Shown piece by piece: positions 38,227 through 47,657 of a stretch of DNA of 64,000 nucleotides (the first letter of the stretch is position 1; every line of letters begins with the position of its first letter). The position numbers were made by a program, and so were the translations under genes. The notes beneath the pieces were generated by a model. That model had not been told where the DNA came from. It saw only the letters and a program-made list of their open reading frames with translations, and searched no databases. Origin of the DNA: Sinorhizobium chiapasense (GTDB taxonomy: Bacteria; Pseudomonadota; Alphaproteobacteria; Rhizobiales; Rhizobiaceae); contig NZ_CP133148.1 of assembly GCF_036488675.1 (NCBI RefSeq), positions 682,001-746,000 of the forward strand. The letters are read 5' to 3'.

Positions 38227-38916
38227 ATGCACCTCTATCTGTATCGCATGAACAAGGAACGCGACGACACGCTTGCGAGCCGCATCAGCCGCGTGCTTGC
38301 CGAAAGGATCATTTCCGGAGTGCTGCCGCCGGGCGAGCGGCTGCGGCAGGATCACGTCGCCGAGGAGTTCGGCGCCAGTCACGTTCCCGTTCGCGAGGCC
38401 TTTCGCCGGCTGGAGGCGCAGGGGCTCGCCGTGAGCGCGCCGCGCCGCGGCGTACGTGTCGCCGCTTTCGACCTCAAGGAGGTGCGCGAAGTTGCCGAAA
38501 TGCGGGCCGCCCTCGAGGTCCTGGCTCTGCGCCACGCCGTGCCCCACTTGACGCCGGCGATCCTCGACAGGGCCGAGGCGGCGACGGCTGCGGCCGACAG
38601 TTCCCGGGATGTGCGCTCCTGGGAGGCCGCGAACCGTGCTTTTCACCGGATCATTCTCGAGCCCTGCGGTATGCCGCGCCTGCTCGCGGCGATCGACGAT
38701 CTTCATGCGGCAAGCGCCAGGTTTCTCTTCTCAGCCTGGCGTTCAAGCTGGGAGGCGCGTACCGATCACGATCACCGGGCGATCCTGGCGGCGCTCCGTC
38801 AGGGGAAGGGTGAGGAGGCGGCGGTCATTCTCGAGCGCCATGTCGGATGGATCGGTAAGACTCCGGTAAAGACAGCCGCAGGCGAAGTTCGCGACGCATT
38901 TTCGATCGTCGGCTAG
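38227..38916 (+). CDS. bioR: GntR-family regulator, probable biotin repressor BioR
   Basis: The 229-residue protein has an N-terminal winged helix (ASRISRVLAERIISGVLPPGERLRQDHVAEEFGASHVPVREAFRRLEAQG split across residues 17-66) and a C-terminal FCD-type helical domain. I call it BioR from context: it lies just upstream of bioY, and three TTATCTATAA-type boxes, the known BioR signal in alphaproteobacteria, lie between them. No box was seen before bioR itself. The start may be 38248 instead. Its TAG stop is provided by the adjoining family A repeat. Confidence 0.82.
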   Translation: MHLYLYRMNKERDDTLASRISRVLAERIISGVLPPGERLRQDHVAEEFGASHVPVREAFRRLEAQGLAVSAPRRGVRVAAFDLKEVREVAEMRAALEVLALRHAVPHLTPAILDRAEAATAAADSSRDVRSWEAANRAFHRIILEPCGMPRLLAAIDDLHAASARFLFSAWRSSWEARTDHDHRAILAALRQGKGEEAAVILERHVGWIGKTPVKTAAGEVRDAFSIVG

Positions 38917-39019
38917 AGCGCCGTGCGTTCAAGTGAACGCACAAAGGACGCTCTAGCACTTTGATTCTAGAGCATCTTATCCGCTTTCAGTGGTTCCACT
39001 TGAAAGCGGGATGCTTTAG
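38913..39019 (+). repeat. RIME-like double-palindrome repeat, family A, copy 2
   Basis: It is 107 bases long and identical to the copy at 10100-10206 except at two positions (A to G in the second loop, C to T near the end). It overlaps the bioR stop codon and lies between bioR and the BioR boxes. Confidence 0.92.
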
Positions 39020-39050
39020 TGCACGCCTGACCGGGCTGTGATGTTTCGAA

Positions 39051-39060
39051 TTATCTATAA
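39051..39060. promoter_or_regulatory. BioR-type box 1
   Basis: TTATCTATAA is an exact match to the alphaproteobacterial BioR consensus TTATMKATAA. It lies 182 bases upstream of bioY, just after the family A repeat. Confidence 0.75.
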
Positions 39061-39177
39061 TTTCAACGCGAGGGCTGAAGGCGCTGCGCGCTGCACCGGG
39101 GTCGCCGCGCGCCTGTGCGGCCGTGCTTGTCGCCGCCTTTCTTATTGATTTCAGTTTTGCTTATCGGTATTGGAAAA

Positions 39178-39187
39178 TTATAGATAG
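39178..39187. promoter_or_regulatory. BioR-type box 2
   Basis: TTATAGATAG matches TTATMKATAA at nine of ten positions. Its centre is 19 bases from box 3, so the two could be bound on nearly the same face of the helix. Confidence 0.7.
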
Positions 39188-39196
39188 TTTAGAAAA

Positions 39197-39206
39197 TTAT
39201 CTATAA
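39197..39206. promoter_or_regulatory. BioR-type box 3
   Basis: TTATCTATAA is an exact consensus match, 26 bases before the bioY ATG, placed where a bound repressor would block transcription. Confidence 0.8.
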
Positions 39207-39232
39207 TAGCAAATCCTAGTCTAGGAGAACCC

Positions 39233-39820
39233 ATGTCCGAACTCGTTTCTGCGCCCGTCTTCGATCCGCTGCGTCTTGGTAGCAGGACATGGCCGCTCAA
39301 GGCCCTGTTCGTGCTGGCAGGCACCGGCTTCCTTGCACTTTCCTCGCAGATCAGCGTACCGATGGTGCCGGTGCCGATCACCATGCAGACCTTCGCAGTC
39401 ACCATGATCGGCGTCATTTACGGCTGGCGGTTGGGTGCCGTCACGATCCTCGCTTGGTTGACGGAGGCCATCGTCGGACTGCCGGTGCTCGCAAACGGTG
39501 CGGGCGGCATCGCGCATTTCGCTGGTCCGACCGCCGGCTACCTCGTCTCGTTTCCGCTGATCGGCGGCCTTGCCGGTTGGCTGGCTGCACGAGGCTGGAC
39601 GGGCGATCGGGTGGTGTGGAGCTTTCTCGCGCACCTTTCCGCCAATATCCTCTGCCTTGTTATCGGTGCGGCGTGGCTTGCGACGCTGGTCGGGTTCGAG
39701 AAGGCGGTGATGTTGGGTGCGGTCCCGTTCCTGCTCGGTGCCGTCCTGAAATCGGCGCTCGCAGCCGCGGTTCTTAAGGCAATGCAGCACTCTGTTCGCA
39801 AGCCGGCGGACCTGCTTTGA
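39233..39820 (+). CDS. bioY: Biotin transporter BioY
   Basis: BioY is the substrate-binding membrane S component of biotin ECF transporters and can act alone. The 195-residue protein has about six helices, with the family blocks ALSSQISVPMVPVPITMQTFAV and GPTAGYLVSFPLIGGLAGWLA. AGGAG lies 8 bases before the ATG at 39233. No bioM/bioN genes follow. Three BioR boxes upstream indicate biotin-dependent repression. Its TGA overlaps the TTG of the next gene. Confidence 0.95.
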   Translation: MSELVSAPVFDPLRLGSRTWPLKALFVLAGTGFLALSSQISVPMVPVPITMQTFAVTMIGVIYGWRLGAVTILAWLTEAIVGLPVLANGAGGIAHFAGPTAGYLVSFPLIGGLAGWLAARGWTGDRVVWSFLAHLSANILCLVIGAAWLATLVGFEKAVMLGAVPFLLGAVLKSALAAAVLKAMQHSVRKPADLL

Positions 39821-40260
39821 CGGTCCGTCTGCGCGGGCATCATCTTCTGTGCCTGCTGACTTTCGTGGGCGAGGGCTATACGCCCTCGTTCACCCGCAAC
39901 TACCATGTCGTTGCCGGTCGCCTTTCCGCCGGCGAGCCGATCGAGATTGTAGAAGGGCCGGACGATATCTGTGCGCCGATGCTGGGTCTGGCCGAGGTCC
40001 ATTGCCACAACGAGAACATCGGCTGTCGCGACAGCCGGGCTTTGGCTGCGGCAGCCGATCTGCTTGGCCTTCCGCTTGGCCCGGGCTCCGTTCTCATTCT
40101 CGACGACCGGCGCCTTCAGGATCTGCGCGGCGCCTTTGCGCTTGGCTCTGTCCGCGCCGCCTGCGATGACTGCGAATGGTCGGCCCTCTGCACGCGCGTC
40201 GCGCGCGAAGGCTTTGCCGGCGCGGTCGTTCGAGGAGCGCCTACTATCCTTAAATCCTAG
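39817..40260 (+). CDS. Cysteine-rich DUF1284 protein coupled to bioY
   Basis: This 147-residue protein begins TVRLRGHHLLCLLTFVGEGY, characteristic of DUF1284. It has cysteines at 12, 52, 63, 70, 116, 119 and 125, with His8, 9, 62 and 64 nearby (VHCHNENIGC and CDDCEWSALC), a pattern that could bind iron-sulfur or another metal. The TTG start overlaps the bioY stop, so it is translationally coupled and under the same BioR control. The last few codons and the TAG come from the adjoining repeat, so the natural C-terminus may have been altered. No function is known. Confidence 0.85.
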   Translation: MTVRLRGHHLLCLLTFVGEGYTPSFTRNYHVVAGRLSAGEPIEIVEGPDDICAPMLGLAEVHCHNENIGCRDSRALAAAADLLGLPLGPGSVLILDDRRLQDLRGAFALGSVRAACDDCEWSALCTRVAREGFAGAVVRGAPTILKS

Positions 40261-40341
40261 TCGATTTAAGGATAAAAACATGCAGCAATTCAAAATGCTA
40301 CAGCGTCCTTTGCGCGTCTGATTAGACGCGCGGCGCTGTAG
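40246..40341 (-). repeat. Truncated double-palindrome repeat, family B, copy 3 (reverse)
   Basis: The copy has a full first hairpin (GCGCGTCTGATTAGACGCGC) but lacks the outer CTGCATGTTT arm at the end that joins the DUF1284 gene. It contributes the last codons and stop of that gene. Confidence 0.85.
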
Positions 40342-40348
40342 AGCGTCC

Positions 40349-41029
40349 CTATTGCGGGAAGAGCTCTGAGAAGGCTTTTTCGCCGGCATCGGTAAAGCGA
40401 ATGGCGCGGCTGTTCTGCTCGCGCCTCGCCCACCCCTTATCGATGAAGAGGGTCAAGAGTGCCTCACCGAGAGAGCCGGCAAGATGCGAGCGACGCTCGC
40501 TCCAGTCGAGGCAGGTCCTGCAGATCGGTCGACGGGACTTCTTGAGCGCGGCATAATCGATGCCCAAGGCCTCGACCCGGACTCGACCGGCATCGGTCAG
40601 CGCCAGATCATCGCCGGTCATTTCGATTTGGCGCGCGGCGACCAGACTGTCGAGCATGCGCACACCATAGTCGCCGGCGAGGTGATTGTAGCAGACACGC
40701 GCCTTTCTGAGTGCCGGATCCTTCGGTCCCGGTCGATGACGCGTCAATCCGCGACTCGCTGCAAAGCCCATGATGCTTTCGAGCATCAGCCCGACCTCAT
40801 CCTCGCTCAATGCATAATAGCGGTGGCGGCCCTGCTTGCGCTGCGTGAGCAACCCGCCGGCCTCCAGCTTGGCAAGATGCGAGCTTGCCGTCTGCAGCGT
40901 GATCCCGGCGTGCGTAGCAAGCTCGGTTGCCGTCAATGCCCGACCGCCCATCAACGCGGTCAGCATGTTGGCGCGCGCGGGATCGCCGATGAGCGAGCCG
41001 ATCAGGGCAATGTCCGGACCTTCCTTCAT
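40349..41029 (-). CDS. ArsR-type winged-helix transcriptional regulator
   Basis: This 226-residue protein has an N-terminal ArsR-like winged helix: DPARANMLTALMGGRALTATELA, helix LQTASSHLAKLEAGG, then a wing RKQGRHRYYALSE. A C-terminal extension of about 130 residues has four cysteines (ARVCYNHLAGDYG and PICRTCLDWSERR). It is longer than simple metal-sensing ArsR proteins. It is divergent from two small genes at 41102 and 41427, with a symmetric site between, and probably controls them. Confidence 0.88.
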   Translation of the reverse strand: MKEGPDIALIGSLIGDPARANMLTALMGGRALTATELATHAGITLQTASSHLAKLEAGGLLTQRKQGRHRYYALSEDEVGLMLESIMGFAASRGLTRHRPGPKDPALRKARVCYNHLAGDYGVRMLDSLVAARQIEMTGDDLALTDAGRVRVEALGIDYAALKKSRRPICRTCLDWSERRSHLAGSLGEALLTLFIDKGWARREQNSRAIRFTDAGEKAFSELFPQ

Positions 41030-41030
41030 A

Positions 41031-41048
41031 CTTCGATCATAATCGAAG
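41031..41048. promoter_or_regulatory. Candidate operator for the ArsR-type regulator
   Basis: CTTCGAT-CATA-ATCGAAG is a perfect 7-base inverted repeat, two bases upstream of the regulator's start codon and 54 bases upstream of the divergent NIPSNAP gene. Confidence 0.6.
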
Positions 41049-41101
41049 CATCCACGCAGGACAAGTCGGCATAGTTGTCGTTAACCAGGAAGGAGACGAC
41101 C

Positions 41102-41422
41102 ATGATCACCTGCTTCATCCGCTACGAGATCGACGCTTTCCGCAAGGACGAATTCGCGACCTATGCCCGCAATTGGGGCGAAGCCATTCCCCGCTGCGGT
41201 GCCGACCTCATCGGTTATTATGGCCCACACGAAGGGTCGGCCACGACTGCCTACGGCGTCTATAACATCGAAAGCCTTGCCGCCTACGAGGCTTACCGCG
41301 CCAGGCTTGCCGCCGATCCGCTTGGCCGCGAGAATTACGAGTTCGCCAGGCGTGAACGCTTCATTCTTAAGGAGGACCGCATCTTCCTGAAGAACGTCTC
41401 ACTGGCGCACAGAAAGGAGTGA
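41102..41422 (+). CDS. NIPSNAP family small protein
   Basis: This 106-residue dimeric ferredoxin-like alpha/beta-barrel protein of the NIPSNAP type begins MITCFIRYEIDAFRKDEFATYARNW and has GADLIGYYGPHEGSATTAYG, both typical. The function is unknown; homologues occur in vesicle, heme-related and catabolic settings. GGAAGGAG precedes the ATG. It is four bases from the next gene and divergent from the ArsR-type regulator. Confidence 0.85.
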   Translation: MITCFIRYEIDAFRKDEFATYARNWGEAIPRCGADLIGYYGPHEGSATTAYGVYNIESLAAYEAYRARLAADPLGRENYEFARRERFILKEDRIFLKNVSLAHRKE

Positions 41423-41426
41423 CGCA

Positions 41427-41786
41427 ATGATCGCCGTGATTTTCGAAGTCATGCCGGCCGAAGGCAGGCGCGACACCTATCTCGGCCTTGCCGCCGATTT
41501 GCGTCCGTTTCTGGAAGAGATCGACGGCTTCGTTTCGATCGAGCGCTTCCAGAGCCTTGCCGATCCGAACAAGCTGTTGTCGCTTTCCTTTTGGCGAGAC
41601 GAGGCGGCGGTGAAGGTGTGGCGCAACGGTGCCGAACATCGCGCCGCACAGGAGGCAGGACGGGGTGGAGTCTTTGCCGACTATCGGCTGAGGATCGCGG
41701 CAGTCGTCCGGGACTACGGCCTCAACGACCGCGATCAGGCGCCGCCGGACAGCCGCCAGTGGCATGAGGGCGCGGGCGCTGCCTAG
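41427..41786 (+). CDS. Antibiotic biosynthesis monooxygenase (ABM) domain protein
   Basis: This 119-residue protein has the ABM fold (IAVIFEVMPAEGRRDTYLGLAADL, EEIDGFVSIERFQSL, SLSFWRDEAAVKVWRN). Such proteins are small cofactor-free monooxygenases or heme/quinone-binding proteins. It lies directly behind the NIPSNAP gene, a protein of the same fold, in a probable two-gene operon under the ArsR-type regulator. Confidence 0.85.
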   Translation: MIAVIFEVMPAEGRRDTYLGLAADLRPFLEEIDGFVSIERFQSLADPNKLLSLSFWRDEAAVKVWRNGAEHRAAQEAGRGGVFADYRLRIAAVVRDYGLNDRDQAPPDSRQWHEGAGAA

Positions 41787-41801
41787 CTATGATGACCTGA
41801 C

Positions 41802-43640
<1,839 letters not shown>

Positions 43641-43715
43641 TCAACCAGTTCCGCTCGGGTCTTCGAAAAGCGCTCCGTCCGGTTTTTGTACCTTCAGTCC
43701 CGGAGGGAGAGCTTT

Positions 43716-43750
43716 AAACGCCCGGAATCCGCTGAGGATTCCGGGCGTTT
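43716..43750. terminator. Hairpin terminator after ccrM
   Basis: AAACGCCCGGAATCC pairs perfectly with GGATTCCGGGCGTTT around a 5-base loop, giving a 15-base stem with short T/A flanks, between convergent ccrM and the RTX gene. Confidence 0.88.
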
Positions 43751-43769
43751 GTACATGATGCGGAGGCGG

Positions 43770-43844
43770 GCCCCCTCATCCGGACTCGCCGCACGCTCTC
43801 AGTCCTCTCTCCCCGCAGGCGGGGAGAGGGCTAGGGTGAGGGGC
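43770..43844. repeat. Nested inverted-repeat element (CCCTCATCC type)
   Basis: An outer pair GCCCCCTCA/TGAGGGGC encloses an inner hairpin CTCTCCCCGC-AG-GCGGGGAGAG. The sequence type is a dispersed intergenic repeat common in Rhizobiaceae genomes; only this copy lies in the window. Confidence 0.75.
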
Positions 43845-43868
43845 GATCGAACATGCGTAGGGCCACAA

Positions 43869-44906
43869 TCAAAGAAAGAAGTCGTCGACCCTCAGGCTGG
43901 TGACGCCGTTTACCTTGATCTGGAAATCGGCATAACCGTCGCCGTTGACGTCGCCCGAGATGACGCCGGAGCGGAAATTCAACTGGCCCGCCTCGCCGGA
44001 AAAACCACGGCTGCCGATGAAGGTGAAACTCTGGTTTCCGCTCCAGGTCGTGTCGGCGTCGATCGTCGAAAGGTCGATGACGTCCCATTCCGACCGGTGG
44101 AAATCGGCGATCACGTCGCGCCGGCTGCCGACGGCCGATTCACTGATCGAGTTGAAATCGAAGCTGTCGGTGCCGGTGCCGCCGTTGAGGTAGTCGAAGC
44201 CGGTACCGCCGCGCAGGATATCGGCGCCCGAGCCACCATAGAGATCGTCGTCGCCGCTGCCTCCATCGAGGAAATCGTCGCCGCCGAGGCCTTCGAGAAT
44301 GTCGTGGCCGCCGAGCCCGCGCAGCACATTGGCGACCGAGCTGCCCGTAATGTCGTCATGGCCGTAGTTGGTGCCCGTCGCATTTTCGATGCTGATCAGG
44401 TCTTCCCGGCGGCCGGTGCCGGTGGTCGCGTATTTGTAGCCGAGGTCGATCGTCACGCCCCGGCCGCGCTCCGAACCGAAGCTGTCCTGCAGTTGGTAGC
44501 TGACCGTGTCGATGCCGGTGCCGCCGTTGAAGTAGTTCTTGAAACCGACCGAAAGGAAGCTGTCGTTGCCGCTATCGCCATAGTAGTCGCTGGCGTAGGT
44601 TTCGATCTCGAAGCGATCGTTGCCGCTGCCGCCGGAAACCACGTCATAGGAGCTTGCGTCACGGACACGTGCGTCGGCGATATAGAGATCATCGCCGGCG
44701 CCCATGAAGATATCGTTGCCGCCTTCGAAGTAGTTAACGACAACATCATTGCCGTAGCCCGCATCGACGAAGTTATATCCGCCGTAACTGTCGGTCCTGT
44801 TCAGATAAATCTGGTCGTTTCCGTCAAGTGCATAGATCTCTACCGAGATATAGCCGTTCTGAACGATCTTGTCGCTGTAGTTCGTGCCGTAGATACGCGT
44901 GGCCAT
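43869..44906 (-). CDS. RTX calcium-binding repeat protein
   Basis: This 345-residue acidic protein is built of RTX-like nonapeptides. Degenerate copies run from about residue 25 to 130 (YALDGNDQIYL, MGAGDDLYIAD, GGSGNDRFEIE), and a regular block is at about 205-260 (LGGHDILEG, LGGDDFLDG, GSGDDDLYG, GSGADILRG). The end, DVNGDGYADFQIKVNGV...DDFFL, resembles type I secretion signals. No catalytic domain is present. No type I transporter genes are in the window. It is probably a secreted calcium-folded protein of unknown role. Confidence 0.88.
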   Translation of the reverse strand: MATRIYGTNYSDKIVQNGYISVEIYALDGNDQIYLNRTDSYGGYNFVDAGYGNDVVVNYFEGGNDIFMGAGDDLYIADARVRDASSYDVVSGGSGNDRFEIETYASDYYGDSGNDSFLSVGFKNYFNGGTGIDTVSYQLQDSFGSERGRGVTIDLGYKYATTGTGRREDLISIENATGTNYGHDDITGSSVANVLRGLGGHDILEGLGGDDFLDGGSGDDDLYGGSGADILRGGTGFDYLNGGTGTDSFDFNSISESAVGSRRDVIADFHRSEWDVIDLSTIDADTTWSGNQSFTFIGSRGFSGEAGQLNFRSGVISGDVNGDGYADFQIKVNGVTSLRVDDFFL

Positions 44907-45052
44907 GGAGCAGAACCTTTCGGGGTGGGCGTCGAATTCTGGTCCTGATCATGAGCGGCGAGAGCTGAATGACGGCTGAACCGATTGTGGCGCTTTGATG
45001 ATTTTAAAGCCGCTGCGGGTATCGCAAAGCGTTGGTGATCTCGTCGAGGTTC

Positions 45053-45676
45053 TCAGTGCTGAACGCCGTAGCAGGCGAGATCTACCTTGAGCTTCTCGGG
45101 GTCGGTGAAGTGTACCGCATGCCAACCCGCAGTGCGCGCGCCCTCCACATTGGCCATGCTGTCGTCGATGAAGAGCGTGGCGGCGGGCTCCAGGTCAAAG
45201 GCCTTGGCATGGGCCCGATAGATTGCGACTTCGGGCTTGATCAGGCCGACGTCGCCGGAGACCGTCACGCCGCGCGGCAGCGTCAGGAAGGGATAAAGCT
45301 TCTGCACCTCACGGAATGTATCGGACGCAAAATTGGTGAGCATGGTGACATCGCGCCCTTCGGCGATCAGTCCCTCCATCAGGGAGACGGTCTCGACATA
45401 GGCATGTGGCACCATCTCGTGCCAGCATTTGCGAAAAGCCCGAATCTGTTCCTCGCGATCCGGGTGTTCTCGAATCAAAATGTCCTCCGCCTCTTCCCAC
45501 GAGCGTCCCCGATCCTGTTCGACGTTCCAGTCGTGGGTGCAGACATTGGCAAAGAACCAGTTGCGCTCGGCTTCGTCCGGGATGATGCGGCAGTAGGGAA
45601 GACGCGGGTCGTAATGGATCAACACCTTGCCGATGTCGAAGACGATGTGGCGGATGTTGGCGCTGCTCATCGGCAA
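45053..45676 (-). CDS. HAD-superfamily hydrolase (YihX-like)
   Basis: This 207-residue protein has motif I as FDIGKVLIHYDP, where the second catalytic Asp of the usual DxDGT is replaced, as in YihX/epoxide-hydrolase N-domain HAD proteins. Motif II is MLTNFAS, the lysine is in GLIKPEVAIY and motif IV is LFIDDSMANVEGA. It may hydrolyse a sugar phosphate. Starts at 45676 and 45670 are both possible. It follows mutY on the same strand by 66 bases. Confidence 0.85.
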   Translation of the reverse strand: MPMSSANIRHIVFDIGKVLIHYDPRLPYCRIIPDEAERNWFFANVCTHDWNVEQDRGRSWEEAEDILIREHPDREEQIRAFRKCWHEMVPHAYVETVSLMEGLIAEGRDVTMLTNFASDTFREVQKLYPFLTLPRGVTVSGDVGLIKPEVAIYRAHAKAFDLEPAATLFIDDSMANVEGARTAGWHAVHFTDPEKLKVDLACYGVQH

Positions 45677-45742
45677 TCCTTAGTTGTTCCAATGGGTTCT
45701 GTGTGGGGGACAGGCAAGAACCGTTTCACGTCCTTGTTTGTT

Positions 45743-46837
45743 CTAGATACGCTCAGCCTTGAAGGCGTGTGGTATAGCCTGGGCGATCGCCTTTTTCATG
45801 ACAGTCGGCAGCGCCTGCGCCTTGAGCGACGCGATCGGCTCCCACCACCCATTCGCGCCCGTCTCGGCGCGCTGAACATTGGCGCGGTAGACCGAGAGGC
45901 GCAACTCGAAATGCGTGAAAACATGCGTGATCGTTCCGCAGGGCTCCCAGGACGCGGCGAAGGGCTGGGCATCGATCGAGGTTTCGCCGTCGCGGCGGGC
46001 AGTCCATCCCGTGCCGGGAACCTCGGTCATGCCGCCGAGAAGGCCGGTGTCGGCGCGCTTCTGCAGATAGACAGCGTTCGAGCGGTCGATCGCCACGAAC
46101 GCGGCGCCGAGGCGCAGCGGCTTTTGCTTCTTCTCCGCCTTGCGTGGAAAGGTTTCGGGGTCGGCCATTGCAAGCGCCAGACAGCTTGCCCGGAAGGGAC
46201 AGAGCGAACAGGCCGGTCGCTTCGGCGTGCAGATCGTCGCGCCGAGATCCATCATCGCCTGTGCGAAGTCGCCCGGGCGATCCTCCGGCGTGAGGTCAAG
46301 GACGCGCGCCCGCATTTCCGACTTGGCGGCGGGCAGCGGCGTTTCGATGGCGTAGAGCCGGGAGATCACGCGCTCGACATTGCCGTCGAGGACGGCGCTT
46401 CGGCGATTGAAGGCGATCGCCGCGACCGCCGCCGCCGTGTAGTCGCCGATGCCGGGAAGCGCTTTCAGCCCTTCCTCGTTGTCCGGAAAGCGCCCGCCGT
46501 GTTCGCCCGCCACCGCTTCGGCGCATTTTTTCAGGTTGCGCGCGCGGGCGTAATAGCCGAGCCCGGCCCAGGCTTTCATCACGTCTTCGATGTTCGCCTC
46601 AGCCAGATCAATGACCGTCGGCCACAGCATCAGGAACTTGTTGAAATAGGCCTTGACCGCTTGAACGGTGGTCTGCTGGAGCATGACCTCGGAGAGCCAG
46701 ACATGGTAAGGATCGGCGACAACGCCCTTTCGCGCCATTGGCGGCGCGACCCGCCAAGGAAGATCGCGGTGGTGGCGATCGTACCAGTCGAGAAGTAGAA
46801 AGGTGGCGTCCGCCGCCTTTGCGGTGTCGTGCATCAT
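45743..46837 (-). CDS. mutY: A/G-specific adenine glycosylase
   Basis: MutY removes adenine mispaired with 8-oxoguanine. The 364-residue protein shows the catalytic Glu in SEVMLQQTTVQAV, the helix-hairpin-helix LPGIGDYTAAAV with the catalytic Asp in AVLDGNVERV, and the iron-sulfur loop C-x6-C-x2-C-x5-C (CTPKRPACSLCPFRASC). The C-terminal NUDIX-like domain that recognises 8-oxoguanine is present. It is divergent from the DciA-like gene, with a family B repeat between. Confidence 0.96.
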   Translation of the reverse strand: MMHDTAKAADATFLLLDWYDRHHRDLPWRVAPPMARKGVVADPYHVWLSEVMLQQTTVQAVKAYFNKFLMLWPTVIDLAEANIEDVMKAWAGLGYYARARNLKKCAEAVAGEHGGRFPDNEEGLKALPGIGDYTAAAVAAIAFNRRSAVLDGNVERVISRLYAIETPLPAAKSEMRARVLDLTPEDRPGDFAQAMMDLGATICTPKRPACSLCPFRASCLALAMADPETFPRKAEKKQKPLRLGAAFVAIDRSNAVYLQKRADTGLLGGMTEVPGTGWTARRDGETSIDAQPFAASWEPCGTITHVFTHFELRLSVYRANVQRAETGANGWWEPIASLKAQALPTVMKKAIAQAIPHAFKAERI

Positions 46838-46881
46838 TTGCCGGGGAATCCTTTTCCGGCCTATAGTTGGATGACGTCAGC

Positions 46882-46983
46882 CTACAGCGCCGCGCGTCTT
46901 GTCAGACGCGCAAAGGACGCTGTAGCACTTTGAATTGCTGCATGTTTTATCCTTAATCGGCTACGATTTAAGGAAACATGCAG
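46882..46983 (+). repeat. Double-palindrome repeat, family B, copy 4
   Basis: This is the cleanest copy: CTACAGCG-CCGCGCGTCT-TGTC-AGACGCGC-AAAGGACGCTGTAG, linker CACTTTGAATTG, then CTGCATGTTTTATCC pairing with GGAAACATGCAG. It lies between mutY and the divergent DUF721 gene. Confidence 0.92.
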
Positions 46984-47022
46984 TAGGCTTCAAGGCGCAA
47001 TCGGAATTGCAAACAGAAAGTC

Positions 47023-47541
47023 GTGCCGGTGAATCAAGAAAAGGCCCGCAGGGGCGTCGTCCAGATCAGCGAGGTCGCAAACGGCCTGATCGATCCGGTG
47101 CTCGCCAAGCGCGCGGGCATCAACACCATGCTGCTGGGCTCCTGGGACGAGATCGCCGGTCCGGAGTTTGCCGACTGCACACGACCGGAAAAAATCGCCT
47201 GGCCGCGGCGCGCCTCCGAAATGGGCGGCGAGGGCGGCCATCAACCGGGCGTTCTGACCATCGCCTGCGAGGGCGCGAGGGCGCTTTTTCTGACCCACGC
47301 ACAGGGCGAACTGATCCAGCGCATCAACGGTTTCTTCGGCTTCTATGCGATCGGCCAGGTGCGCATCGTGCAGAAGCCGGTTGCAGCCCCGCCCAAGCCG
47401 TTCCGTCGTCCGCGTCCGCTCGTCGGCGAGCCCGCGCGAAAGCTCGAAGCCATGGTGGAAGGCGTAGAAAGCGAGGCGCTGAAGGCAGCGCTGCGGCGTC
47501 TTGGCACTGCCGTGTTTTCGTCGCGCCGGAGGGGAGTTTGA
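47023..47541 (+). CDS. DUF721/DciA-like protein
   Basis: This 172-residue protein belongs to DUF721, the family of DciA, the ancestral loader of the replicative helicase DnaB. The KH-like core (LLGSWDEIAGPEFADCTRPEKIAWPRR and GVLTIACEGARALFLTHAQGELIQRINGFFG) is clear; the C-terminal 60 residues are basic and likely disordered. The start is GTG at 47023 or 47029. The order mutY, DUF721, thioredoxin-like gene, smc is common in Rhizobiales. Confidence 0.85.
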   Translation: MPVNQEKARRGVVQISEVANGLIDPVLAKRAGINTMLLGSWDEIAGPEFADCTRPEKIAWPRRASEMGGEGGHQPGVLTIACEGARALFLTHAQGELIQRINGFFGFYAIGQVRIVQKPVAAPPKPFRRPRPLVGEPARKLEAMVEGVESEALKAALRRLGTAVFSSRRRGV

Positions 47542-47657
47542 TCTTCAAGCGGTCACATTTCTTTGAATTCAGTTGAGACGCTGCCCCTTGTCGCCTCCAA
47601 CAAGGCAAGTTATCGAATTCGCAATTCAATTTCCCTCACAGAACACAGGTCAAATTC

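Noticed and set aside
43686..44948. Plus-strand open frame opposite the RTX gene
   Set aside because: It is the Val/Ala-rich mirror of the glycine-aspartate repeats and also runs through the ccrM terminator.
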